The position numbers and the translations under genes are program-made. The notes below the pieces were generated by a model. That model was not told the DNA's origin. It saw nothing but the letters and a program-made list of their open reading frames with translations, and searched no databases. From CALCKU01 sp964654665 (GTDB lineage: Bacteria > Pseudomonadota > Alphaproteobacteria > Caulobacterales > Maricaulaceae), in contig CAZZKV010000003.1 in NCBI GenBank assembly GCA_964654665.1, forward strand, positions 62,001 to 126,000: DNA of 64,000 nt, in the 5' to 3' direction. Positions 17,800 to 26,156 of the stretch are shown one piece after another (the stretch's first letter is position 1; every line of letters begins with the position of its first letter).

Positions 17800-18702
17800 T
17801 TAGGCAGGAGTTTTACGCATTCGGTGTTTGAGGGTTTCTAAATTGCTTTTGGCTTTAAGGTGGAAGGCCGGACTAATATCGGCGGCTTTACGAAAGAGGA
17901 TTTCGGCCGTCCGGTTTTCACCGCGTTGCATGGCAATATAGCCCGCATCATTTAAAATATCGGCTGTGCGGGTGTGGCCTAAACCTTGTGCTGCTTTTTC
18001 GTAATGGCCCTCTAAGGCCAGAACAAGCCGGCGGTTATTATCATAAAGCTTCTTATCTTTATTGAGCAATATCGCCTGTTCAAACTTGGCTTTCGCGAGG
18101 GCGAGGTCCCCGCGCATGAGGTATGACATGCCCAAATTATTGACTACGCTGGAGGCGGCGCGCCCTGTCTCCAAAGCCCGAACATAGGCGTCTTGTGCAA
18201 TCAGGCTATTACCGGCCGTATCATGAAACCGGCCTAGGGCGTTCCAGAGCCGTGGGTCATCCAAGGTGATTTCCAATGCGTCATTAATCCGGACTTCAAC
18301 ATCGATATCGGTACGCTGGGCGATTTCTGTTAAGACCAGTCCAGCCACGATCGGTCCCTTTTGCGCGGGAGTGTAAGGGTCTTTGGCAAGCTGGGTGAAA
18401 AGACCATAGGCTTGCGCGGTCCGTCCCAAGGCTAGCGCGCTATTACCCAGACCAATACGGGCATCCCTATGGTTAGGGTCGCGCAAGATAATATCGCGAA
18501 AGCCGACATAGGCCTGGGGGAAGTTTTCGGCATCATAATGAGCCTGTGCCGTTACCAGAGCGGCGGGCGCTAAAAAATTGTCCACAGATGAGCTGACAAC
18601 GGGGCGAATATCATGTGCGCGCGGCAATGGCGTTTGCGCATCTTTCGCCGCAGCGGGCAGGGCGAGGCCGGCGATCAAGCAAAGGCAAAGATAATATCTC
18701 AT
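17800..18702 (-). CDS. tadD: TPR lipoprotein-like pilus assembly protein (TadD-like)
   Basis: 300 residues with an N-terminal signal peptide ending ALPAAAKDAQ. Tetratricopeptide-like helices cover about 55-290, for example AQAHYDAENFPQAYVGFRDI and AGNSLIAQDAYVRALETG. It is the last gene of the minus-strand tad/cpa series and overlaps tadC by ATGA. TadD proteins are needed for assembly of Flp pili, probably as periplasmic scaffolds or pilotins for the secretin. The signal lacks a clear lipobox cysteine, so a soluble periplasmic form is possible. Confidence 0.85.
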   Translation of the reverse strand: MRYYLCLCLIAGLALPAAAKDAQTPLPRAHDIRPVVSSSVDNFLAPAALVTAQAHYDAENFPQAYVGFRDIILRDPNHRDARIGLGNSALALGRTAQAYGLFTQLAKDPYTPAQKGPIVAGLVLTEIAQRTDIDVEVRINDALEITLDDPRLWNALGRFHDTAGNSLIAQDAYVRALETGRAASSVVNNLGMSYLMRGDLALAKAKFEQAILLNKDKKLYDNNRRLVLALEGHYEKAAQGLGHTRTADILNDAGYIAMQRGENRTAEILFRKAADISPAFHLKAKSNLETLKHRMRKTPA

Positions 18703-19628
18703 CCGACAAATCCTTCTGCAATGCGGATACCAGCAGGCAAGAGTAACATGACCATAAGGGTTGGAAAGATAAAAAGGATCAGTGGGACAGTTAATTTGGC
18801 CGATAAAGCCATGGCCTTTTCCTCGGCCGTTAACATGCGTTTAGCGCGCATATCTTCGGAAAATGTGCGCAAGGCTGTTCCGAGGCTAGATCCCATTTCT
18901 TCGGACTGGCGCAGCATAATGGCAAGGGCTTTGGCTTCGTCCAGATTGATACGTTCAGCAAAATTCATCATGGCTTCGTGTCGGTCGCGTCCAGCCCGCA
19001 GCTCAAGGTTCATCAAATCCAGATTAACTTTGAGCGCCGGATACCGCCCACCAAGTTCATGGGACACACGTACAAGAGTGCTATCTAGACCCAGACCGGC
19101 TTCGATACAGGCAACCATTAGGTCCATCATATCTGGAAAACCGTTTTTTGCCTGTTGTGTGCGCTTACTTTGTTTCCAGCGAATGAAATAGGTGGGTGCT
19201 AAAAGACCGATAAGGGTTGTGATGCCGCCAATTGCAATGATGGCCGATAGACTAAGATAAGCAGATAATCGTCCCCAAAAGAGTAACATGAGAAATTGCG
19301 GCGTTAGCAAGGATATTACTCTGGCGGCATAAAATGTTTTCACGGCAGCCGGATCATAATATCCGGCCTGAGCAAGCGTAAAACGAATACGTGATATTTC
19401 ATCGGCATCTGGCAAGGTCAGATGATTGCCGAGGGTTTCTAACAGCCCTGTCTTGCGGTGCGGTGTTTCGGATAGGTCGAAACTGCCGCCGCCAGCAAGG
19501 CGCCGGCTAATTTGTGTATTATGCTGCAAGGCCCCGCGGATAGCCATGAAAACAAGTCCGATAGAGACGGCCAGAAAAACCAAAGCAACGGTGATGGTTA
19601 GGAAATTCGTGAGAGACATACCGGTCAT
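18699..19628 (-). CDS. tadC: Tad pilus inner-membrane platform protein TadC
   Basis: 309 residues. The N-terminal membrane segment is followed by two hydrophobic blocks near 95-150 and a T2SSF domain, with PDMMDLMVACIEAGLGLDST near 165-185 and a C-terminal helix LILFIFPTLMVMLLLP. With TadB it forms the inner-membrane platform on which the TadA ATPase acts to build Flp pili. It lies eight bases after tadB and overlaps the next gene by four bases. Confidence 0.93.
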   Translation of the reverse strand: MTGMSLTNFLTITVALVFLAVSIGLVFMAIRGALQHNTQISRRLAGGGSFDLSETPHRKTGLLETLGNHLTLPDADEISRIRFTLAQAGYYDPAAVKTFYAARVISLLTPQFLMLLFWGRLSAYLSLSAIIAIGGITTLIGLLAPTYFIRWKQSKRTQQAKNGFPDMMDLMVACIEAGLGLDSTLVRVSHELGGRYPALKVNLDLMNLELRAGRDRHEAMMNFAERINLDEAKALAIMLRQSEEMGSSLGTALRTFSEDMRAKRMLTAEEKAMALSAKLTVPLILFIFPTLMVMLLLPAGIRIAEGFVG

Positions 19629-19636
19629 ATTGTGCT

Positions 19637-20596
19637 CTAAATCTTGAAATTAATCATGCGGCGCATGACCAAATTTCCTATGAACATCCAGATAACAACG
19701 CCCCAAAGAGCATAACCCACTATCGGGTTATCAGACACATCGCCATAAAATTGCGGCGCCATTTTATTTAAGATCAGGTAAAGCCCTATAGGGGCAGCAT
19801 TTAATATCAAGGCGGACATGCGTCCTTCGGCTGAAGCTGCTTTAATCTTGAGCCGCATTCTCTGGCGATCCCGTATGGTCTTGGCATTGGATTTCAACAG
19901 TTCGGCCAAATTGCCGCCTGTGCGTTCTTGCAGCCGTATCATGGCCGAAAATAATTCAAAATCATCATGACCCACGCGATCCGATAGGCGCTGAATGGCC
20001 TCGCTCATATTGGCGCCGAAAGAGACTTCATCACTGGCAATCCCGAATTCCGACCCAATCGGATCGGGCATTTCGCGGGCGACTAAATTCATCGCGACCG
20101 GGACAGGGTGGCCCGCGCTTAGCGAGCGTATAATAACGTCGAGAGCCTCGGGAAGTTGTCGCACAGCCTTATCACGGCGGCGATTGGTCAGAAAAACCAG
20201 CAGGGCAATGGGGGATAAAGCCCCGATTATGCCGCCAATACCCAGCCATATAATGTGGTGTTTTAATAAAAATAATGTCACCCCCAGACAGAGGGCAAAC
20301 CCGATGATAACGGCATAAATACCATAGGCCCCGAGTTTAAGCCCGGAATGTAGAACCATTGTATTTAACCAATCTAGGCCTTGGCGGATATGCCCCTCTG
20401 CGGTAAGCCCGCGGGATTTGCGGATTTTGGTTATGATTTGTGTTTGCGGAGAATCCGATTGCATACGGCGCAGGCGTTCATTGACCATACGCACTTTGAC
20501 CGCCGCTTGCCGCCCTGCGCCGATAAAAACCTGAAACGCTAAAAATGCGGCACAAAAGGCTAGCAGATAAATCAATAATTCCGGGCCCCGTGTCAT
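19637..20596 (-). CDS. tadB: Tad pilus inner-membrane platform protein TadB
   Basis: 319 residues, T2SSF family. Hydrophobic segments lie at about 5-20, 100-140 and 270-310, and the cytoplasmic F domain has LPEALDVIIRSLSAGHPVPV near 164-183 and RTGGNLAELL near 230. It partners TadC. It begins two bases after the tadA stop, so the genes are tightly coupled. Confidence 0.94.
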   Translation of the reverse strand: MTRGPELLIYLLAFCAAFLAFQVFIGAGRQAAVKVRMVNERLRRMQSDSPQTQIITKIRKSRGLTAEGHIRQGLDWLNTMVLHSGLKLGAYGIYAVIIGFALCLGVTLFLLKHHIIWLGIGGIIGALSPIALLVFLTNRRRDKAVRQLPEALDVIIRSLSAGHPVPVAMNLVAREMPDPIGSEFGIASDEVSFGANMSEAIQRLSDRVGHDDFELFSAMIRLQERTGGNLAELLKSNAKTIRDRQRMRLKIKAASAEGRMSALILNAAPIGLYLILNKMAPQFYGDVSDNPIVGYALWGVVIWMFIGNLVMRRMINFKI

Positions 20597-20598
20597 GA

Positions 20599-22074
20599 CT
20601 ATCCCACGCGGTCTTTAATGGTTTTATTCGATATTGACCCCACTGGCAGGGCTTTGGGTTCAAACAGATTATCAGGCAGTGGAATGTTACGGGTAACAAT
20701 TTCATCGAGACAGCGCGGACGAATGCCCGTGGCCCGAAATTCACCAATAACCTGATGCTCGGGTCCCGTGCCTGTGCGGGTATAATTAAAGAGTTCCTGC
20801 ATCTGGATAATAGCCCCTTCCATCCCTGTAATTTCAGCAATAGAGGTGATTTTACGCTGCCCATCGGAGAGGCGGGTGGCTTGCACGATAATACCCACAG
20901 CTGATGCAATTTGTCCGGCTACGGCTTCGGGCGTGATTTTCATATCGCCCATAGCCACCATTTGTTCAAGCCGGGTAATGGCATCGCGCGGCGTATTGGC
21001 ATGTAACGTAGCCATCGATCCTTCATGGCCCGTATTCATGGCTTGCAGCATATCAAAAGCTTCTTCGCCGCGCACCTCGCCAAGAATTACACGATCCGGG
21101 CGCATACGGAGAGCATTTTTTACCAATTCTCTTTGGCGAATTTCGCCCTTACCTTCAATATTGGGAGGCCGGGTTTCCATACGCGCAACATGGGGTTGTT
21201 GTAATTGCAGCTCGGCTGCGTCTTCAATAGTGATCAATCGCTCCTTATGGGAAATGGATTGAGACAAAGCATTAAGCAAGGTGGTTTTCCCTGAACCCGT
21301 ACCGCCGGAAATCAAAATCGTGACTTTCGCCTTACAAGCCGCCCAAAGGAATTGCGCGACAATGTCGGGTATGGCTCCAAATTCGACAAGTTTATCAAGC
21401 GTGAGCGGTTTTTTTGAAAATTTCCGGATCGAGACGAGTGGGCCATCTACAGCAATCGGTGCGATGGCGGCATTAACCCGCGAGCCGTCAAGCAAGCGTG
21501 CATCCGTCATGGGCTGGCTTTCATCGATCCGGCGACCAACGGTAGCGACAATACGGTTGATTATCCGCAAGAGATGTTTTTCATTGGCAAAACGAACGGG
21601 CGATAATTCCAATTCTCCGCCGCGTTCGACATAAACCTGTTCATGGGTATTGATCAAAATATCGCTAATGGTTTCATCTTGCAATAACGGCTCTAACGGG
21701 CCTAACCCTGTCATTTCGTCATAAATGCCGCTGGCCAAATCATCGACTTCGCGCTTATTTAATTTCATTTTATCTTGCGCGGCGATTTCCTGAACAATGG
21801 CGCGCACTTGGGCTTTTAGTGTTGGTGTGTCCAACCCCTCCAACGCCGAGAGGTCAATCGTATCAATAAGCCGGCTGTGAATACGTACTTTAGTATCCAG
21901 CCATTCGGCGTCTTTAGTCTTCTTGGGCGTGGATTTGGCGATGGGCGCAACCGGTTTATCAACAAGCTGAATTAATTCACTTGTATCTCCGCCTGCACGG
22001 GGTTGCGCCATTGTGTCTCGCGCTATATTTTCTGGTGCTGTTGCTGCGTTAATTATTTTTGAAAACCGTCCCAT
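20599..22074 (-). CDS. cpaF: Tad pilus secretion ATPase TadA/CpaF
   Basis: 491 residues, typical for the CpaF branch of secretion ATPases. Walker A ISGGTGSGKTT is near 256-266, the Asp box ITIEDAAELQL near 287-297, Walker B VILGEVRGEEAFD near 326-338 and the His box SMATLHANTP near 350-359. It hydrolyses ATP at the inner membrane to extend, and in Tad systems also retract, Flp pili. It is the first of the tadA-tadB-tadC-tadD set and lies 59 bases after cpaE. Confidence 0.96.
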   Translation of the reverse strand: MGRFSKIINAATAPENIARDTMAQPRAGGDTSELIQLVDKPVAPIAKSTPKKTKDAEWLDTKVRIHSRLIDTIDLSALEGLDTPTLKAQVRAIVQEIAAQDKMKLNKREVDDLASGIYDEMTGLGPLEPLLQDETISDILINTHEQVYVERGGELELSPVRFANEKHLLRIINRIVATVGRRIDESQPMTDARLLDGSRVNAAIAPIAVDGPLVSIRKFSKKPLTLDKLVEFGAIPDIVAQFLWAACKAKVTILISGGTGSGKTTLLNALSQSISHKERLITIEDAAELQLQQPHVARMETRPPNIEGKGEIRQRELVKNALRMRPDRVILGEVRGEEAFDMLQAMNTGHEGSMATLHANTPRDAITRLEQMVAMGDMKITPEAVAGQIASAVGIIVQATRLSDGQRKITSIAEITGMEGAIIQMQELFNYTRTGTGPEHQVIGEFRATGIRPRCLDEIVTRNIPLPDNLFEPKALPVGSISNKTIKDRVG

Positions 22075-22133
22075 AGTAATGACCTAGCAAATGCACCCTA
22101 AGGCGGAGTTAGGACATATGATTAAGGATTGCT

Positions 22134-23222
22134 TTACCCCTGCTTTTTTCGCCGTCTTTTGGACGGGGTTTTCCGGCGATTTTTAAATCCTAAAATGCGC
22201 GCCGGAGCGACCTGGTTTTGCCCGTCCTCTTGTGGATTGGTAATCTGGCGGGCCAGTCTGCGTAGATCTTTAACATAGCGTGCTTCGGGTTTAACAACGC
22301 TTGCGGGTTCGCCGCAATTAACCGCTTCTATAGTGGTTTCATTATCAATACAAATGGTACCGAATACATCTCGTTTTAAGACCAATTGTGCATCTGGTAA
22401 GCGGATAGAGTTTTTCAAACTTCGGCGTTCAAATTTATTGATGATGATATCAATCGGTCGTTCCAGCTCTGTCGCAACTTCGATCATTTCCGCTCGGTTA
22501 CGGCATAAATGCAGTGCCGGAATTGTCATTTCAGTTAGCATAATAACATGGTCCGATGCTCCGATTGCGGCATGGGTCCATGGCCGCCAAAACCGCGGGA
22601 CATCTAAAATGACATGATCATAAATTTCGCAAGCGACATCTAAAAGGGCTAAAACGGTAGCAGGGTTAACCTTGTCATTTCCGCCGATAACATTCGGGGC
22701 GGCCAAAAGCGCAATCCCGCTGTCATGGGTACTCATGAGGGCCGTGGTGAGCGAGCGGTCAATGCGGTTCGGACTGTCTTGCAAGTCGCTGATTTGCAGC
22801 GATGGGGGCAAGTCGAGATAATGGGCGCAAGAGCCGCCCTCGAAATCCAAATCTATAAGGCACACTTTCGGCTCACTGTAACGATCATGTGTAGGGCTGT
22901 TTTTATAGGTCATCGCTAGGTCATAGGCGAGCTGTATGGCGAAGCCTGTTACGCCGACTCCGCCGGAGGCCCCCGTAATGGCATAGCATTTTCCGCCATT
23001 ATCGCCCGTATCACCGCCCGTTGTTTCAGCCACGGTTTTAGGGGGCGTTATAGTCGGGGATGACAAAGGTATTTCAGGGGATAAGACTTCATCCTCTATG
23101 GTAGGAATGGCTAGACCATCATCAACATTATTAGTATGAGATTCTAAAGGTAAAGCGTCTAATGAAGGCTCTGAATCAATTAAATATAATTTTATGGCTG
23201 TATTGTGTTTTGCGTTTTGCAT
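22134..23222 (-). CDS. cpaE: Pilus localisation ATPase-like protein CpaE/TadZ
   Basis: 362 residues. MinD/ParA-like fold beginning after a 75-residue acidic N-terminal region. The phosphate loop reads ITGASGGVGVTGFA (about 82-95): the GGVG core is kept but the usual lysine after it is valine, so ATP binding may be lost or altered. Later strands are kept: VCLIDLDFEGGSCA near 124-137 and DHVILDVPRFW near 191-201. The C-terminus is very basic (NRRKTPSKRRRKK). TadZ/CpaE proteins place the Tad machine at the cell pole. It sits between the TadE-like genes and tadA. Confidence 0.9.
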   Translation of the reverse strand: MQNAKHNTAIKLYLIDSEPSLDALPLESHTNNVDDGLAIPTIEDEVLSPEIPLSSPTITPPKTVAETTGGDTGDNGGKCYAITGASGGVGVTGFAIQLAYDLAMTYKNSPTHDRYSEPKVCLIDLDFEGGSCAHYLDLPPSLQISDLQDSPNRIDRSLTTALMSTHDSGIALLAAPNVIGGNDKVNPATVLALLDVACEIYDHVILDVPRFWRPWTHAAIGASDHVIMLTEMTIPALHLCRNRAEMIEVATELERPIDIIINKFERRSLKNSIRLPDAQLVLKRDVFGTICIDNETTIEAVNCGEPASVVKPEARYVKDLRRLARQITNPQEDGQNQVAPARILGFKNRRKTPSKRRRKKQG

Positions 23223-23232
23223 GACCAGTCCT

Positions 23233-23853
23233 TTAAGCGCCAGATCGTAAGTCTTCGCCCATTAAAGTGACGCTGACATCGGGCATAGTGCGCAGGGGTT
23301 GTGGAGTAAAAAGATCGAGAAAAACAAAATCAAATTGTAAATCAGTCAGGGTAATCGTGATTAATGGGGCGGGGTCTGCCGGATTACCGGCGCGGCCCTG
23401 ACCTGAATTTTTATAATCTATAATAACATTAGATATTTGAATATCGTTTAAAATATCGCACATCCCACGCCGATCACGCGTAGTCGCAGAGCAATCCCCG
23501 TCATTATCGCTGCCAAAGACAATCTCATTCATGGCCTGAGCATAGAAACCCCCTTGGGTGCAATTGTGGGTTTTGCCTGAACATTGGATAGCATAATCTG
23601 GCATAGGATCACCAGCATTGACACCCCCACCAATGCCAGTCCAGTTTTGCAGATGATTGGCAACCGGCGTGGAGGTTGCCGCAATACGCGCACCCACACG
23701 GGCTGCTTGTTGGGCGCTATTCCATTGAAAAAATGCATGACCCGCCTCTATAGCGCCGCCGGTAATAGCAACCATAATCATGGATAAAAAAGCGGCCTCT
23801 ATTGAAACTCCGCCATGTTGGTTCCGGCGGAAAGATGTGAAGATTGCAGGCAT
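23233..23853 (-). CDS. TadE/TadF-like minor pseudopilin
   Basis: 206 residues. The N-terminal FRRNQHGGVSIEAAFLSMIM has the TadE-type hydrophobic helix preceded by a basic segment, with a Glu near position five of the mature hydrophobic stretch, suggesting a pseudopilin processed like Flp prepilins. The rest is a periplasmic domain containing four cysteines (CSGKTHNC, CSATT, CDIL). It ends ten bases before cpaE and starts two bases after the next TadE-like gene. TadF is the other plausible name. Confidence 0.82.
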   Translation of the reverse strand: MPAIFTSFRRNQHGGVSIEAAFLSMIMVAITGGAIEAGHAFFQWNSAQQAARVGARIAATSTPVANHLQNWTGIGGGVNAGDPMPDYAIQCSGKTHNCTQGGFYAQAMNEIVFGSDNDGDCSATTRDRRGMCDILNDIQISNVIIDYKNSGQGRAGNPADPAPLITITLTDLQFDFVFLDLFTPQPLRTMPDVSVTLMGEDLRSGA

Positions 23854-23854
23854 A

Positions 23855-24334
23855 TCAGAGATTAACCGCCGTTAATCGCTCTTCGTAATCCCCTTTAATG
23901 GTTAACCGACCACCAGCAAAGGCATTAATAAACCCCAAACCTTCATAGGTAATTTCCGAAGACACTTTAATGACTTTGACTGTCCGCCCACCGCGATAAG
24001 CCCCGTTTGAATTATTGATAAAGCGAACTTGCAGACGAATGTCGCTTGGGGCCCAGTTTTTTATGATCGGGGTTTGTCCGGGGGATACATCGCCAGTGAC
24101 AGCCAAGAGACGGGCCCTTGCCGCAAAACGTGTGGGTTGGTCGCTTTTTGCCAGATAATTCCCCGCCGTGACGAGGGCTTGCTCCATTTTATGATTTTGC
24201 AGCAACAGATATGATGTATCGATAGCCGTAAATCCAAGGGTGAGCACAACAGGCACAATAAAGGCAGCCTCCGCAGCGAAGGCGCCTTTATTATCCCGTA
24301 GGAAACATCGATAGGCTGTTTTTAAAATCATCAT
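23855..24334 (-). CDS. TadE-like minor pseudopilin
   Basis: 159 residues. The N-terminal FLRDNKGAFAAEAAFIVPVV is the TadE hallmark: basic segment, G-A-F-A-x-E-A-A-F and a hydrophobic helix. The C-terminal part is a beta-rich periplasmic domain. It is tightly packed between its neighbours (one and five bases). In Tad systems TadE and TadF are processed by the prepilin peptidase and initiate Flp pilus assembly. The peptidase is not in this window. Confidence 0.85.
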   Translation of the reverse strand: MMILKTAYRCFLRDNKGAFAAEAAFIVPVVLTLGFTAIDTSYLLLQNHKMEQALVTAGNYLAKSDQPTRFAARARLLAVTGDVSPGQTPIIKNWAPSDIRLQVRFINNSNGAYRGGRTVKVIKVSSEITYEGLGFINAFAGGRLTIKGDYEERLTAVNL

Positions 24335-24339
24335 AACCC

Positions 24340-25842
24340 TTATCGAGACAAGGCAACTTGATCGCGCGAAACCTGATCTTGGCCTTGGACAACAAGTCCG
24401 GTTACTTCGCCAAAGAGCGTATTATCCTTCCCTGAACCCATAGGTTCAGTCAGAAAGACCTTGACGAAAGTTTCGACCGGTAATGCGTCTGTACGTCCTG
24501 ACATGGACTCGCCGCTTTCCTCAATCTCGCCGCAATTTAGAACCGCGGCATGGATGACTCGGCGATCTTCTACATTTGTTGACGGGCCATAAGCATGGCA
24601 TTGTGGGCGTCCTTCTTCTGGGGTGCTGGCATAGCGTCCATAAGTCAATTTACCGGGTACGCAATTGGTCTCAATCTCCCAGCGGTACAAGGCATAGCGC
24701 GATGGCGGTTCTGCAGGATAAGACCGGTGATTTTTATAATCAATCCGATATGTCACGCCTTCTAATGTAATTTGGCGCATATAATTATGGTTGACTTTCA
24801 TATAGCGTACAAAGTCCCAATCCCCATCACCAACGCGGGCACAGGTGCTATCATTATGGCAATTATCACGCGGCAGAGCTTGGGCATAATCGTTATTTAC
24901 AGGGCTGCAAACATCGACACGGCGGCCGCGGCGCGTTGCAATTGTACCTTTGACAACATTGGCTGCCGGAGCATAGGCGGGGTCGGTACGTTTGGATTTA
25001 AACGGGCCATCATACATATCAAATCGGGTGTTTATCCCAAACCGCATGGACGCAATATTTCCAGGCCGCAAATGAACGCCGCGTGATTTTGACATACAGA
25101 TATCAGGCCTATCGATGGCGACGGCATCCCGGATCGCATTAGCCCCGCCAGCTCCGGCAAAAGGGTCAAGCCATCCGAAATTACCCGGACTATATTGTTT
25201 ATTATGTCCACTTTGCGTAACAAATTTTATCTGGCGGCGGCGAAAAGCCGGATCATTCACGGCTTCATAGATGGATTTGTCTTCACCTTCGAAGGGGTTG
25301 CAAATAAAGACAGGAGCAACGCCGCAAATCTCTTGATCAAATCCCGCCACGGATTTGGCGCTCAGCTCGACTTTGGCAATGCCGCGCACCAATGAGGGCG
25401 GAAATAAGGTTGAAATAGACTCAGGCCGTACAGAGACTTCAACATAGCGGGCTTCGGCGGGGTTAACGGTGATTTGATCGGGACTGAAATCCTGATAATC
25501 TTTATCGGGAATGGATTTTAGATAGCGTAATCTATCGACGACCACAGGCGTTCCACCATTATCGCCAAATTTTTGATCGTTACGAACCAGATTATTCACT
25601 GCGCGCGCGGCGCGTTGCAGACTGTCGCTGCGTTGATCCAGCTCGGCTGCGCCGGCTCGGGCCAAAGCATCGGATGCAGCTTGCAGGTCGTGATCCATAT
25701 TATACATGCGTGATGTATCTACCGACAAGGCGGCCCCGCCGACCAGAACCGGCGTTCCAATAGCGGCCCATAGTGCTGCTGCGCCGCTTGTTGCGGCACA
25801 ATAGGTCACAAATAAATTTCTTACCAACAATGATCTGCGCAT
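24340..25842 (-). CDS. TadG-like pilus assembly protein
   Basis: 500 residues. It has an N-terminal basic segment and one long hydrophobic helix (about 12-40: CAATSGAAALWAAIGTPVLV), then ALSVDTSRMYNMDHDLQAASDALARAGAAEL, matching the TadE/TadG-like N-terminus that enters the periplasm. The remaining 430 residues hold many paired cysteines (CGVAPVFIC, CMSKS, CSPV, CHNDSTC) consistent with disulfides. No von Willebrand MIDAS motif is obvious, unlike some TadG. It is five bases upstream of the TadE-like gene. Confidence 0.82.
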   Translation of the reverse strand: MRRSLLVRNLFVTYCAATSGAAALWAAIGTPVLVGGAALSVDTSRMYNMDHDLQAASDALARAGAAELDQRSDSLQRAARAVNNLVRNDQKFGDNGGTPVVVDRLRYLKSIPDKDYQDFSPDQITVNPAEARYVEVSVRPESISTLFPPSLVRGIAKVELSAKSVAGFDQEICGVAPVFICNPFEGEDKSIYEAVNDPAFRRRQIKFVTQSGHNKQYSPGNFGWLDPFAGAGGANAIRDAVAIDRPDICMSKSRGVHLRPGNIASMRFGINTRFDMYDGPFKSKRTDPAYAPAANVVKGTIATRRGRRVDVCSPVNNDYAQALPRDNCHNDSTCARVGDGDWDFVRYMKVNHNYMRQITLEGVTYRIDYKNHRSYPAEPPSRYALYRWEIETNCVPGKLTYGRYASTPEEGRPQCHAYGPSTNVEDRRVIHAAVLNCGEIEESGESMSGRTDALPVETFVKVFLTEPMGSGKDNTLFGEVTGLVVQGQDQVSRDQVALSR

Positions 25843-25864
25843 CAGTGTCTCCCTCTTTTAGCCT

Positions 25865-26146
25865 TTATTGCGTGGTTTGCGAGGCTTGTGGTTCTTTTAC
25901 CTCATCGGCCTCATATCGCTTTTTTGCGAGAGTCCGGCGGGCGCGATTGGCCGGAATATAGGTATCGGCCTTTTGTTCCGGGCTTGGCGCTATGGCTTGA
26001 GCGGCTGTATTATGAGCCACAGCCGCGCCAAATGTCGGTGAGTGATCTTGCGCGGTTGGAACAGAGGTCGCGCAAGCCGACAGAGCGGTTAGAGCCATAA
26101 GGGAAAGCCAAGAGGTGAAGGTTTTCGGAGGTGTAAAACTTTTCAT
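25865..26146 (-). CDS. Small CpaD-like lipoprotein of the tad locus
   Basis: 93 residues from ATG 26146; the longer frame from 26176 lacks a proper signal. The signal FTSWLSLMALTALSACAT has lipobox LSAC. The mature part is only about 70 residues and carries FGAAVAHNTAAQAIAP and IPANRARRTLAKKRYEAD, resembling the C-terminal region of CpaD, which is normally about 220 residues. It occupies the usual cpaD place after cpaC. It may be a shortened CpaD acting as secretin pilotin, or a separate small lipoprotein family. The rest of cpaD is not seen nearby. Confidence 0.7.
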   Translation of the reverse strand: MKSFTPPKTFTSWLSLMALTALSACATSVPTAQDHSPTFGAAVAHNTAAQAIAPSPEQKADTYIPANRARRTLAKKRYEADEVKEPQASQTTQ

Positions 26147-26156
26147 GGTCTTTCTC

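Noticed and set aside
23861..23875. TTAA pair near the 3' end of the TadE-like gene as a CtrA box
   Set aside because: The spacing is six rather than seven and it is inside coding sequence.
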